Shown piece after piece: positions 1 to 7,170 of a stretch of DNA of 64,000 nt; position 1 is the stretch's first letter; the number at the start of each line of letters is the position of its first letter. Both the position numbers and the translations under genes were made by a program. The notes beneath the pieces are model-generated. The model made no database searches. It was not told the origin of the DNA and worked only from the letters and a program-made list of their open reading frames with translations. Location of the stretch: the NCBI GenBank assembly GCA_003241695.1, contig QFPN01000002.1:522563-586562 (forward strand). Direction: 5' to 3'. Source of the DNA: Ancylobacter novellus (GTDB lineage: Bacteria; Pseudomonadota; Alphaproteobacteria; Rhizobiales; Methylopilaceae).

Positions 1-508
1 CGGTGCCGACGTCGGCGATCGACACGCCGACCTTCACGGCCTCTTCGGGCGTGCCGGTGACGCTGCAGATCCCGCTCTCGGCCTGCACCAGCATGTCGTA
101 GGCGCGCAGGTTTCTGGCCGGCGTCGACTGGCGGTAGCCGACGATGTCGAGCGCGATCAGGCGCGGATGGCGTGCGACGAGCTCCTGCGCGCCGAGGCCG
201 AGCCTGACGCTCGCGCCGGGCGCGAGGTTCTGCACGAAGACGTCGGCCTTCGCGACGAGCGCTTGGGCGAGCGCGAGGTCCCGCTCCGACTTGAGGTCGA
301 GCGCGGCGCTTTCCTTGCCGCGGTTGAGCCAGGCGAAGTAGGCGCTGAACCCCTTCGCCGTCGCGTCGTAGTGGCGGGCGGTGTCGCCGTCGAGGCGTTC
401 GAGCTTGATCACGCGCGCGCCGGCGTCGGCGAGCCGCATGGTGCACATGGGCGCCGCGACCGCCTGTTCGAGCGCGACGACCAGCAGGCCTTCGAGCGGA
501 CGGGTCAC
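1..508 (-). CDS. CaiB/BaiF (class III) CoA-transferase, 3' part cut by window edge
   Basis: The minus-strand frame gives 169 residues typical of the N-terminal half of family III CoA-transferases, which move CoA between organic acids. Visible landmarks are the opening MTRPLEGLLVV-like strand, a GARVIKLE segment, LNRGKESAALDLKS, FVQNLAPG and AYDMLVQAESG. The last visible residues read SIADVGT; the Asp there matches the catalytic aspartate of the family. I chose GTG at 508 because AGGGAG lies six bases upstream. An in-frame ATG at 547 exists but has no comparable ribosome site. The acid substrate cannot be told from this fragment. It lies directly after allA on the same strand, so it may be the distal gene of the allantoin operon (inference). 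Confidence 0.85.
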   Translation of the reverse strand, partial: MTRPLEGLLVVALEQAVAAPMCTMRLADAGARVIKLERLDGDTARHYDATAKGFSAYFAWLNRGKESAALDLKSERDLALAQALVAKADVFVQNLAPGASVRLGLGAQELVARHPRLIALDIVGYRQSTPARNLRAYDMLVQAESGICSVTGTPEEAVKVGVSIADVGT

Positions 509-573
509 GAGCTTCTCCCTGAGCGGTTCGCGGCGCGGCGGAGCCATATCACGTCGGGCGCCGGGACAGGCTC

Positions 574-1065
574 TCAGAGGGCGATTTCGAAGGGGCCGAC
601 CGGGCGTTCGTCGAGGTTCGCGCCAGAACCTTCGCGGTCCGCAATAAGGAAATCCTGCCGCTCGGCGAGGACGAGCACGGGGAAGTGCCAGACGCCCGCC
701 CGGTAGTTGACGCCCTGCCGGCCGTCGGCGCGGAAGCAGCGCAGCGAAAGGGGATCGGGGGCCTCGACCCCTGAGGCGACCACGACCAGCCAATCTTCAT
801 CCGAAAGCGGAAAGAACGCCTGGCTCGCGAGAGGGTGGCGTTCGAGCATGTCGATCACGATCGGCGAGGGGCGCCGCGTCGCCTCGAAGATCGACAGGAT
901 CGCGCGCCCGCCCGGACCGGGATCGACGCTTGCGAGCGCGTGGCGGCGAAGCGCGAAGCCGTCGTTGATGACGCGCGTCTCGGCGCCCTCCGCCTCGATC
1001 ACTTCCCCGAACGGCGCGAAGGCCGCCTTCGTCAGCGCCTCGCAGGCGAGCCGCCCGCGCGTCAC
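574..1065 (-). CDS. allA: ureidoglycolate lyase
   Basis: A 163-residue protein of the AllA family, which splits ureidoglycolate into glyoxylate and urea at the end of allantoin breakdown. Family landmarks are the N-terminal FAPFGEVIE segment, ATRRPSPI, MLERHPLASQAFFPL, WLVVVA and the C-terminal GVNYRAGVWHFPVLVL, the cupin-like active-site strand. Length is normal for the family. Its ATG overlaps the stop of the upstream allantoicase gene by four bases (ATGA), so the two steps are translationally coupled. The urea released could feed the urease encoded at 25.9-31 kb (inference). Confidence 0.93.
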   Translation of the reverse strand: MTRGRLACEALTKAAFAPFGEVIEAEGAETRVINDGFALRRHALASVDPGPGGRAILSIFEATRRPSPIVIDMLERHPLASQAFFPLSDEDWLVVVASGVEAPDPLSLRCFRADGRQGVNYRAGVWHFPVLVLAERQDFLIADREGSGANLDERPVGPFEIAL

Positions 1066-2063
1066 GCCAGCCGGCCGAAGATCCGCAGCCGCGACACGCC
1101 GCCGTCGGGGAAGATGTTGAGGCGCACGTGGCTGACCGGTCCCGCCGCCGCGAGGCCGTCGCCCGAGAAGTCATGGATCGCGTCGGCGCGAAGCTTCTTT
1201 TCGCCCATCAGCTCCGGCCAGAACATCGACTGGGTGACGAGCGAGGCGCCTGTCGCCTGCTCGATCAGCGCCCCCTGAAGCGAGCAGCGGTCGGGGAAGT
1301 TGCCCTTGAAGTGCGCGGTGTCGACCTCGACGCGTTCGATCACGCCGGGGGCCGAGAGCGCGACGATCAGCCAGTCGTTTCCGGGCTCGCGGCGCCGCCG
1401 CGTCTCCCAGCCGTCGCCCATGGTCTCGCCGCGACCCTCGGCGAGAAGCCGCTGGATCTCGCCGTAATGGGCGTCGTTCCAGGCGACGACGCGGCCGCCG
1501 TTCCGCGCGGCGGACAATTCGACCACGCCGGCCCGCTCCGCGTCCGACCAGACCCGCGCGGGCGCGCCGTAGACGCGCAACCGCGCGACGCCGCCGTCGG
1601 GAAAGATCGAGAGTCTGAGCCAGTTGACCGTCCCGGGATCGGAGACGGCCACGTAGTGATGCGCGTCCGGTCCGAGCGGCGTGACGGGAACAAGCGGTCG
1701 CCAAAGCGCGTCGGGGCCGGGAACGCCGTCGCTCAGGACGCCCTCTAGCGTCGCGGCCGGCGGATAGTTGCCGGTGAAATGCGAGGTGTCGACGTCGACG
1801 CCGCTGACGACGCCCGGAACGCCGAGACGGATCAGCAGCCAGTCGTGGCCGCCGTCGCGACGGCGGCGGGTCTCCCAGCCGTCCATCCACTTGCCGTTGT
1901 CGTCGAACACGCCCGGCTTGAAGACGGCGGGGCCGTCCTGGAGGACGCGGGCCTTGTCGGCGAAGAACTCGTCGGAGGCGAGGACCGCCTCCGATCCCAT
2001 CAGCGGCGAGGCGAGGTTGACGTGGTCGCGCGTGAAATCGGGGGCGTCGCGATCCGGATGCAT
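1062..2063 (-). CDS. alc: allantoicase
   Basis: A 333-residue protein that hydrolyses allantoate to ureidoglycolate and urea. It shows the two homologous beta-jellyroll halves typical of allantoicases: the phrase DGWETRRRR followed by W-L-L/I-I occurs once in each half (near residues 60 and 220), each followed by a DT-H-F-G-N/K-P segment. A GGAG six to seven bases before the ATG at 2063 supports this start. Together with allA it forms a compact two-gene purine-catabolism unit. No uricase or allantoinase is in the window, so allantoate must come from elsewhere. Confidence 0.95.
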   Translation of the reverse strand: MHPDRDAPDFTRDHVNLASPLMGSEAVLASDEFFADKARVLQDGPAVFKPGVFDDNGKWMDGWETRRRRDGGHDWLLIRLGVPGVVSGVDVDTSHFTGNYPPAATLEGVLSDGVPGPDALWRPLVPVTPLGPDAHHYVAVSDPGTVNWLRLSIFPDGGVARLRVYGAPARVWSDAERAGVVELSAARNGGRVVAWNDAHYGEIQRLLAEGRGETMGDGWETRRRREPGNDWLIVALSAPGVIERVEVDTAHFKGNFPDRCSLQGALIEQATGASLVTQSMFWPELMGEKKLRADAIHDFSGDGLAAAGPVSHVRLNIFPDGGVSRLRIFGRLA

Positions 2064-2150
2064 GGCGTCTCCGAGGAAGCCTGCGGAAAAGCCGCGCCTA
2101 TCACGCGTCGCGCGCGGCTGTCGAGGCGGCTGGAGCGGCGCGGATCCGCT

Positions 2151-3884
2151 TCAGTTGGCGCCGATGACCGCAAGCGGGACGTAATGATGCGGAAGCCGCA
2201 TCGTCACGAGGTCCTTTCTGCGGACCGGATTGGTCGGATAGGACGTGTCGAGGTTGGTGGTGTCGAGCTCGGCGATCGCGACGCCCTCGCCTTCGACGAC
2301 GATCGATTCACTGCGAGGAAATGTGAAGGTCTCCGGCCCGAACACGCCGCTGAAACCCGGATAGCCGGCCTCCGGGTCGACGACGTTGGCGAAGGCGAAG
2401 ACGAGGTTGTTCTCGCCGGCGCGGCAGCGGAAATGATGCCAGTGGAACGGGTCCGCGCCGGTCGGGATGGGGTAGTTCTGCGCGACCTTCGTGCCGTCGT
2501 GCCCGAAGGAGAATGCGCCGCGCTGCGCCGCCGGGCAGGCGATCGCGTCGCAGCCGCGCAAAGCGAGGATGCGCCCCGCCTCGGGGAACGAGGCGTCGTG
2601 GCCGACGAGCACGCCGAGACGGCCGAGCGGCAGGTCGAAGGTCCGCCACTCGTCGCCCGCCGTCGCCCACGCCCTGTCGGCGGCGGAGAGATGGATCTTG
2701 CGATAGGCGCCGACGACGCCCTCCGGGCCGACGAGCACGGCCGCGTTGTAGAGATCGGCGCCGTCCGCTTCGGCGAAGCCGGCGACGATGTGCAGGCCGA
2801 GCCGAGAGGCGAGGGCGTAGAGGGCGCGGACCGACGCGCCGGACAGCGGCTCGGCGCGCGCCGCGGGATTGTCGAGCCCCGTCACCGCAAGTTCCGGGAA
2901 GACCACGAGCGCTGCTCCCTTGCCCCCCGCCTCGGCGGCGAGTTCGGCGATTCTCGCGAGATTCGCGGAGACGTCGCCGGTCGGCGCGAACTGCGCGGCG
3001 GCGATCAGCGAGCGACGTCCGGGCGGCAGCGGGCGATGGCCGTAGAGATTGTGAAAATCGAGCGGATTCCAGCCGGACTGTCCGGTCGGCAGCTCACGAT
3101 AAAGATCAGGACGACGCTGGGCGAAGACGGGTTCGCCGAGCACGACGCGTTCGCGGGCGCGGTCCGTGTCGATCTCTGCGAAGGCGACCCCGTCGCCGCC
3201 GTCGATCACGGCGGCGATGCGGCCGTCAGGCTCGATGACGCACGAGCCGCCGGAGAACTGGACGGTGCGCTCCAGCCCCCAACGGTTGCTTTCGATCAGG
3301 TAGCAGGAATTCTCGAAGGCGCGGCTGATCCAGTAGGGCGCGGGCGTGCGCTCCGACAGCCAGTTGGAGAGATGGCAGATGACGTCGGCGCCGCCGAGCG
3401 CGACGAGGCGCGCGGTTTCGACGAAGTGGATGTCCATGCAGATGAGCAGGGCGATCCGTCCGACCGGCGTCTCGAACACCTGATGGCCGAGATCGCCGGG
3501 CGCCGCCCATTTCGGCTCGGAGATGTACGGGTGCGACTTGCGGTGCCGGCCGACGACGCCATCCGGGCCGATCAGGACGGCGGAATTGTAATAGAGGCCG
3601 GTAGACGGCTCAACTTCGGGCATGCCCACGACGATATGGACGCCGGCCGAAGCGGCGAGAGCCGCGAACCGGTCGGTCGTCGGACCGGGGATCGTCTCGA
3701 CCTGTGACGCGACCTCGGCGCGATCATGCCAGCAGTAGCCGGTCGTTCCCATCTCTGGGGTCACGATCAGCTTTGCGCCCCTGGCGGCGGCTTCTTCGAC
3801 AAGAGCAAGGAGGCGGGAGACGTTCCGCTCCTTCTCGTACATCGTCGGCTCGAACTGGACGGCGGATGCGAGAAAGGCCGGCAT
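2151..3884 (-). CDS. tandem carbon-nitrogen hydrolase (nitrilase superfamily), two fused domains
   Basis: A 577-residue protein made of two consecutive nitrilase-superfamily domains, about residues 1-260 and 290-577. The first has the complete Glu-Lys-Cys triad: E44 in VTPEMGTTGY, K116 in HRKSHPY and C149 in LLICMDIHF. The second keeps E331 (VFPELAVTG) and K396 (YRKIHLS), but the cysteine position is a glycine, G428, in GVLVGHDASFPE. It therefore looks like one active and one dead domain. The substrate is unknown; the neighbouring allantoin genes suggest a ureido or amide compound (inference). Ordinary family members carry one domain of about 270-300 residues. Confidence 0.88.
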   Translation of the reverse strand: MPAFLASAVQFEPTMYEKERNVSRLLALVEEAAARGAKLIVTPEMGTTGYCWHDRAEVASQVETIPGPTTDRFAALAASAGVHIVVGMPEVEPSTGLYYNSAVLIGPDGVVGRHRKSHPYISEPKWAAPGDLGHQVFETPVGRIALLICMDIHFVETARLVALGGADVICHLSNWLSERTPAPYWISRAFENSCYLIESNRWGLERTVQFSGGSCVIEPDGRIAAVIDGGDGVAFAEIDTDRARERVVLGEPVFAQRRPDLYRELPTGQSGWNPLDFHNLYGHRPLPPGRRSLIAAAQFAPTGDVSANLARIAELAAEAGGKGAALVVFPELAVTGLDNPAARAEPLSGASVRALYALASRLGLHIVAGFAEADGADLYNAAVLVGPEGVVGAYRKIHLSAADRAWATAGDEWRTFDLPLGRLGVLVGHDASFPEAGRILALRGCDAIACPAAQRGAFSFGHDGTKVAQNYPIPTGADPFHWHHFRCRAGENNLVFAFANVVDPEAGYPGFSGVFGPETFTFPRSESIVVEGEGVAIAELDTTNLDTSYPTNPVRRKDLVTMRLPHHYVPLAVIGAN

Positions 3885-3903
3885 GTCTGCTCCGGAGTCT
3901 TGG

Positions 3904-3990
3904 GTTTCCGGGGCGATGCTGTCGCAGCCCCGGAAACAAGTGCGTCGCGCCCTCCGAAGAGAAGCGCGACGCGGGTTTCCCGGCAGGGAA
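3904..3990 (-). terminator. cluster of hairpins 3' of the porin gene
   Basis: Inverted repeats lie between the porin stop and the nitrilase start. There is a perfect 11-bp stem at 3904-3914/3927-3937, a 9-bp stem at 3942-3950/3964-3972, and a shorter GTTTCCC/GGGAAC stem just after the stop codon. There is no clean T-run, so they may end transcription imperfectly or protect the porin mRNA 3' end. Confidence 0.5.
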
Positions 3991-3995
3991 CGGTA

Positions 3996-4802
3996 TTACT
4001 TCAGCTTGCTGAGCGACGTGTCGAAGGAGAGGCTGGCCACGAAGCGGCTGCCGCACCATCCACGGTCGCCCATGTAGCCGAGGCAATCACGCTTCGAGAG
4101 GTTGGTGTCGCTGTAGCGCAGGTCGAACGTCATCGCCTTGTAGGTCAGGCCGCCACCGGCGTCCCAGTACACGTAGTCCTTCACGAAGTTCTTCGTGGTC
4201 CACTGCTTGGAGAGCGAACCGGAGATGTAAGCGCCGAGATCCGGGTTGGTGGCGATCGGCGTGAACGCGTACTTGGCGAAAGCGGTCGAGTGAACGACCT
4301 TGACGCCCATGTTGATGAAGTCGCTGCCGTAGAAGACGTTGGCGCCGACCGTGAACTGTTCGGTCAGGGCGTAGCTCACGGCGCCGTAGAACTTGCCGTA
4401 GTCAAGCTTCGGATAGAGAGCGTCCTTGCCGTAGTACTTGATCCAGACGTAGCCGGCGTCGAGGGTGAGGGCGTCGAAGGTGTGACGCACGCCGCCGTAC
4501 CAGTCCGTCTCGAGGTTCGGAGCATCGGGGCCGCCCGTGCCGAAGCCGACGTTGGAAGCGGCGACGCCGGCGTAGATCCAATCGAAGGCGCGCAGCTCGA
4601 CATAACCCTGAATGGCCGGCTTGCCGTCGGTCTGGGTGATGCCGCGCACCAGATAGTCGGACGTGCCCTTCACGCCGAAAGCCACGTCAAACGGGGCCTT
4701 GGTGGCGTCGATAACTTCGGGCATGTCGGCAGCCGAAGCCGCCGTCGCGCCCATCGAGGCGACGATAAGCGCGGCCCCGGCCGTGCGAAGAAACTGCGTC
4801 AT
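3996..4802 (-). CDS. TorF-family putative outer-membrane porin
   Basis: A 268-residue exported beta-barrel candidate. Residues 1-24 form a signal peptide ending ASAA. The rest alternates short aromatic amphipathic strands (SDYLVRGIT, YVELRAFDWIYAGV, WYGGVRHTF, LDAGYVWIKYYG) and ends in a strand with a penultimate Leu, as in the proteobacterial TorF / TIGR02001 family. I start at ATG 4802 rather than 4850 because GGGGGA lies nine bases upstream and this places the signal peptide at the N terminus. Its promoter region carries the same CTA direct repeat (13 bp) as the DMF genes, so it may be the outer-membrane pore for amides (inference). Confidence 0.82.
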   Translation of the reverse strand: MTQFLRTAGAALIVASMGATAASAADMPEVIDATKAPFDVAFGVKGTSDYLVRGITQTDGKPAIQGYVELRAFDWIYAGVAASNVGFGTGGPDAPNLETDWYGGVRHTFDALTLDAGYVWIKYYGKDALYPKLDYGKFYGAVSYALTEQFTVGANVFYGSDFINMGVKVVHSTAFAKYAFTPIATNPDLGAYISGSLSKQWTTKNFVKDYVYWDAGGGLTYKAMTFDLRYSDTNLSKRDCLGYMGDRGWCGSRFVASLSFDTSLSKLK

Positions 4803-4851
4803 TTTCTGTGGTCCCCCAATGAACCGGTTGATGATCCGACTATGTGACATC

Positions 4852-4870
4852 TAGTGGAATTTACTAGTGA
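4852..4870 (-). promoter_or_regulatory. 13-bp-spaced direct repeat upstream of the porin gene
   Basis: The plus strand reads TAGTG at 4852 and again at 4865, exactly 13 bp apart, in a short AT-rich patch 50 bp upstream of the porin ATG. On the minus strand this is CACTAG-N7-CACTAG. The same layout occurs before dmfA1 (10319/10332) and before the response-regulator gene (15578/15591), so it is a candidate binding site for a shared regulator. Confidence 0.45.
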
Positions 4871-4972
4871 ATCGGTCGGCTTGGACGATGAAGTTTTGAA
4901 TGGTGTTGCTTTTGCGCTGCACAATCAGCAGGGGCTGAAAAAGTGCTGCAGAGCACGCGGTACGGGCGTTTC

Positions 4973-5290
4973 TCAACCCATCCGCGGCGCCGCGGGGACG
5001 TTTTCCACCTGCCGTCGCATGAACAGGAAGACGTTCGAGCCGTCGGGCGCGATTCCGGCGTCCTGGACATTGAATTGGTTGGTGAAAAAGCGATGGACGA
5101 GCCTGGCTGCCGCGGGAGACAGCGCCGGCTTCCAGATCCACAGGTCCCGATCGAGATCGATCCTCTGTTCGTCGGCGAGCGTCGCTTCGGCGTTCGTGGA
5201 GCATCCCACGCGCCAGCTTGTCGCTGGCTCTCCGAATTCCTTGATATAGCTCAGGAACTCAAACTTGATCTGCTGGGGGCTGTAGACCAT
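4973..5290 (-). CDS. small hypothetical protein, last gene of the DMF operon
   Basis: A 105-residue protein starting MVYSPQQIKFEF. The ATG lies two bases after the stop of the Sel1-repeat gene, so it is probably translated by coupling; no separate ribosome site is visible. I see no signal peptide, membrane segment or known motif. It is rich in aromatic residues (LWIWKPALS, FFTNQFNV, NVFLFMRRQ) and looks like a small folded alpha/beta domain. Function unknown. Its position suggests a role with the Sel1 and Rieske-like proteins upstream. Confidence 0.6.
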   Translation of the reverse strand: MVYSPQQIKFEFLSYIKEFGEPATSWRVGCSTNAEATLADEQRIDLDRDLWIWKPALSPAAARLVHRFFTNQFNVQDAGIAPDGSNVFLFMRRQVENVPAAPRMG

Positions 5291-5295
5291 CGCGG

Positions 5296-5994
5296 TCAGC
5301 CGACCGTCGGTTGAATGCGGGCGTGACGCGAGACGTCCGGCGTCCGGGCGCGCCATTTCGCGACATTCGCCGAGCCCTGCCGTTTTTCGTCGGCTGACAT
5401 CTGCGACGCTACCGCTTCAAGCGCGTTAAGGGCGTTTCCAACTCCATGCTGCGCCGCGAGAGAAAGCCAAACGAAAGCTTCGATTCTGTCTTTTTCGACG
5501 CCTAGACCATTCGTGTAGATGAATCCGAGTCGCGCTTGCGAGGGGTAATGTCCAGCCTCCGCTGCGCGGCGGTACCACTTGGCCGCAGCCATCGGATCGT
5601 GGGGAACGCCCTGTCCCTTGGAATAAAGGGTGGCCAGATTGTACTGGGCGTAGAGGTCGCCGGCTTCGGCGGCTCTTTCGAGCCATTCGGCGCCCTTCGC
5701 GGGATCCTGCGCCACGCCCTGGCCCATGGCGAGCATCGCGCCGACATTGGTCTGCGCCAGAACGTTCCCCGCCTCGGCTCCCGAGAGATAGAGCGCAAAC
5801 GCCATGGGCAACGACGCGCTTACGCCTTCGCCATGGGCGTAAAGCGTGCCGAGCCAGGTTTTGGCTTCGGCGTCGCCTTCATTGGCGAGCGCGGAGAAGC
5901 GCTCGAAAGCCTCGCTGAAATCGCCGCGGGAATAGGCCGCGACGGCGAGAGAAAGAGCGGAACTGTCCTGGGGGTCCACGCGGAGGGCGAGCAT
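5296..5994 (-). CDS. Sel1-repeat (TPR-like) protein
   Basis: A 232-residue soluble protein built of about five Sel1-like repeats of 36 residues, seen as recurring A-LG-LY--G-GV--D---A--W--RAAE-G units between residues 40 and 200 (for example LYAHGEGV, MLAMGQGV, LYSKGQGV, IYTNGLGV). Such solenoids act as protein-protein adaptors. There is no signal peptide, so it should be cytoplasmic. The ATG at 5994 lies three bases past the TGA of the Rieske-like gene, which points to coupled expression. A partner among the DMFase-locus proteins is likely (inference). Confidence 0.88.
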   Translation of the reverse strand: MLALRVDPQDSSALSLAVAAYSRGDFSEAFERFSALANEGDAEAKTWLGTLYAHGEGVSASLPMAFALYLSGAEAGNVLAQTNVGAMLAMGQGVAQDPAKGAEWLERAAEAGDLYAQYNLATLYSKGQGVPHDPMAAAKWYRRAAEAGHYPSQARLGFIYTNGLGVEKDRIEAFVWLSLAAQHGVGNALNALEAVASQMSADEKRQGSANVAKWRARTPDVSRHARIQPTVG

Positions 5995-5997
5995 CGG

Positions 5998-7092
5998 TCA
6001 GTGCCTCGGGTTCTGGAACAGCGGCTGTTCGATGGGGCCGCGCGGAGCGCGCGAGACGCCGCTCGCCACCCGCCGCTGCATCCATGCGCCGAGCGGGTCG
6101 TTCTGAAGGGGCATCGGTTCGCCGATGGTTTCGGGCCGATGATTCGTGCCCCAGCGCGCAAGCGACAGGGTGTCCTGGACGGCTTCCGCGGCGCGAGACT
6201 CGATCTCGCCGCGCCAGCGATCAAGACCGTCGTCGGGGTTCTCGCCGTACACGCTTATCCGGCAAAGCGTCTGGCCGATCGCCGTGTGTTGGAGGACGGC
6301 GACGAGCGTTTCATGTTCACTCGACAGGAGGACGAGATTGGGGAACAGCCACGCCGCGACGGCGCGGTCTCCGCCGGCGAGCGTCGTTTCGGTGACGGCC
6401 CAGTCGTCGCCGAGCTGCGCGACCGCGCCGCCGGCGAGCCGCTGGCCCAGAAGTTTCCAGTTCGACTGGAATTCGAGCCAGATCTCGGTTGAACGGCGGG
6501 GCTTTTCGTTGCCGAAAAAGCTGCCGAGCCGATTCAGCGATCCGAACTCCTGTTCAGGCCAGGAGGGCGAAACGTCGAGATTGACGAAGATCAGCGGACC
6601 CCAGCTCCGCAGGTGCGGCGCGAGCAGCCGTTCCGGTCGCAGGCCGAGATACTGATGCATCTCGGGCGTTCCGTCGCCGAGCGCGCTCGCGGGAATCGCC
6701 GGCCGATCGCGGCTGTATCCGCACGACGTGAAAGAACATTTGGTCTTGGCGCCGGTCTGGCACTGCAGCGGCACCACGCGGCAGCCGCCATGCTGGGCTT
6801 TGTTGAAGCGCGCCGCCACGCCGTCCTCGACGCGCTGCACGTGCACGCCGTGCGTTCCGATCGTAAAGGGCAGTAGATCGCCGACGGCCGGGATCGCCTC
6901 ATGGCTCCCGACGCAGATCCAGTCACGGCTCCAGATCGCCTCGTCTTCCAGCAGCGTGAAAGCGAGCGACCGGTAAGCGGCCGCCGGAAGAACGCTGCAT
7001 TCGCCTTCGGGAAGAGTCGCGGAGGCGAAAAACGCCGGGGCGGCGAGATCGTGGCCTTCGTCGTAGAAGCCGAGATCGGGTCTGTGAGACAT
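5998..7092 (-). CDS. Rieske oxygenase alpha-subunit-like protein with missing metal ligands
   Basis: A 364-residue protein with the overall layout of aromatic-ring-hydroxylating oxygenase alpha subunits: the N-terminal strand IWSRDWICVGSHEAIP, then GDLLPFTIG, then the cluster region, then a C-terminal domain with NWKLLGQ and LFPNLVLL. The Rieske ligands are not intact. The first C-x-H reads A-Q-H (FNKAQHGG), and the second C-x2-H reads CSFTSCGY. In the catalytic domain the usual N-x2-D / Y-H-x4-H iron site after the NWK strand is absent (LAGGAVAQLGDDW). Four cysteines remain in a C-x6-C-x7-C-x4-C array. It is therefore unlikely to be a normal oxygenase. It follows dmfA2 on the same strand behind a hairpin. 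Confidence 0.75.
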   Translation of the reverse strand: MSHRPDLGFYDEGHDLAAPAFFASATLPEGECSVLPAAAYRSLAFTLLEDEAIWSRDWICVGSHEAIPAVGDLLPFTIGTHGVHVQRVEDGVAARFNKAQHGGCRVVPLQCQTGAKTKCSFTSCGYSRDRPAIPASALGDGTPEMHQYLGLRPERLLAPHLRSWGPLIFVNLDVSPSWPEQEFGSLNRLGSFFGNEKPRRSTEIWLEFQSNWKLLGQRLAGGAVAQLGDDWAVTETTLAGGDRAVAAWLFPNLVLLSSEHETLVAVLQHTAIGQTLCRISVYGENPDDGLDRWRGEIESRAAEAVQDTLSLARWGTNHRPETIGEPMPLQNDPLGAWMQRRVASGVSRAPRGPIEQPLFQNPRH

Positions 7093-7119
7093 GCGGGGAG
7101 CGCCTCGTTCTGCACGAGA

Positions 7120-7158
7120 AAAGACCGGCGCCCGCGATCGGGGTGACGCGGGCGCCGG
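7120..7158 (-). terminator. intrinsic terminator or attenuator after dmfA2
   Basis: A perfect 12-bp GC stem (7125-7136 with 7147-7158) and a 10-base loop are followed on the minus strand by TCTTTTCTC. It sits 13 bp past the dmfA2 stop and before the Rieske-like gene, so it should reduce read-through into the downstream three-gene tail. Confidence 0.7.
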
Positions 7159-7170
7159 GTATGCGGCGTC

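Noticed and set aside
1779..3707. Long plus-strand open frame opposite the double nitrilase gene
   Set aside because: It has Arg/Asp/Gly-rich low-information protein and no recognisable motif, while the minus strand encodes a clear nitrilase-type protein. It is a shadow of high-GC codon use.
4854..5249. Plus-strand frame overlapping the 105-residue minus gene
   Set aside because: It starts in the repeat/operator region and shows no protein-like pattern; the minus gene is coupled to the upstream operon.
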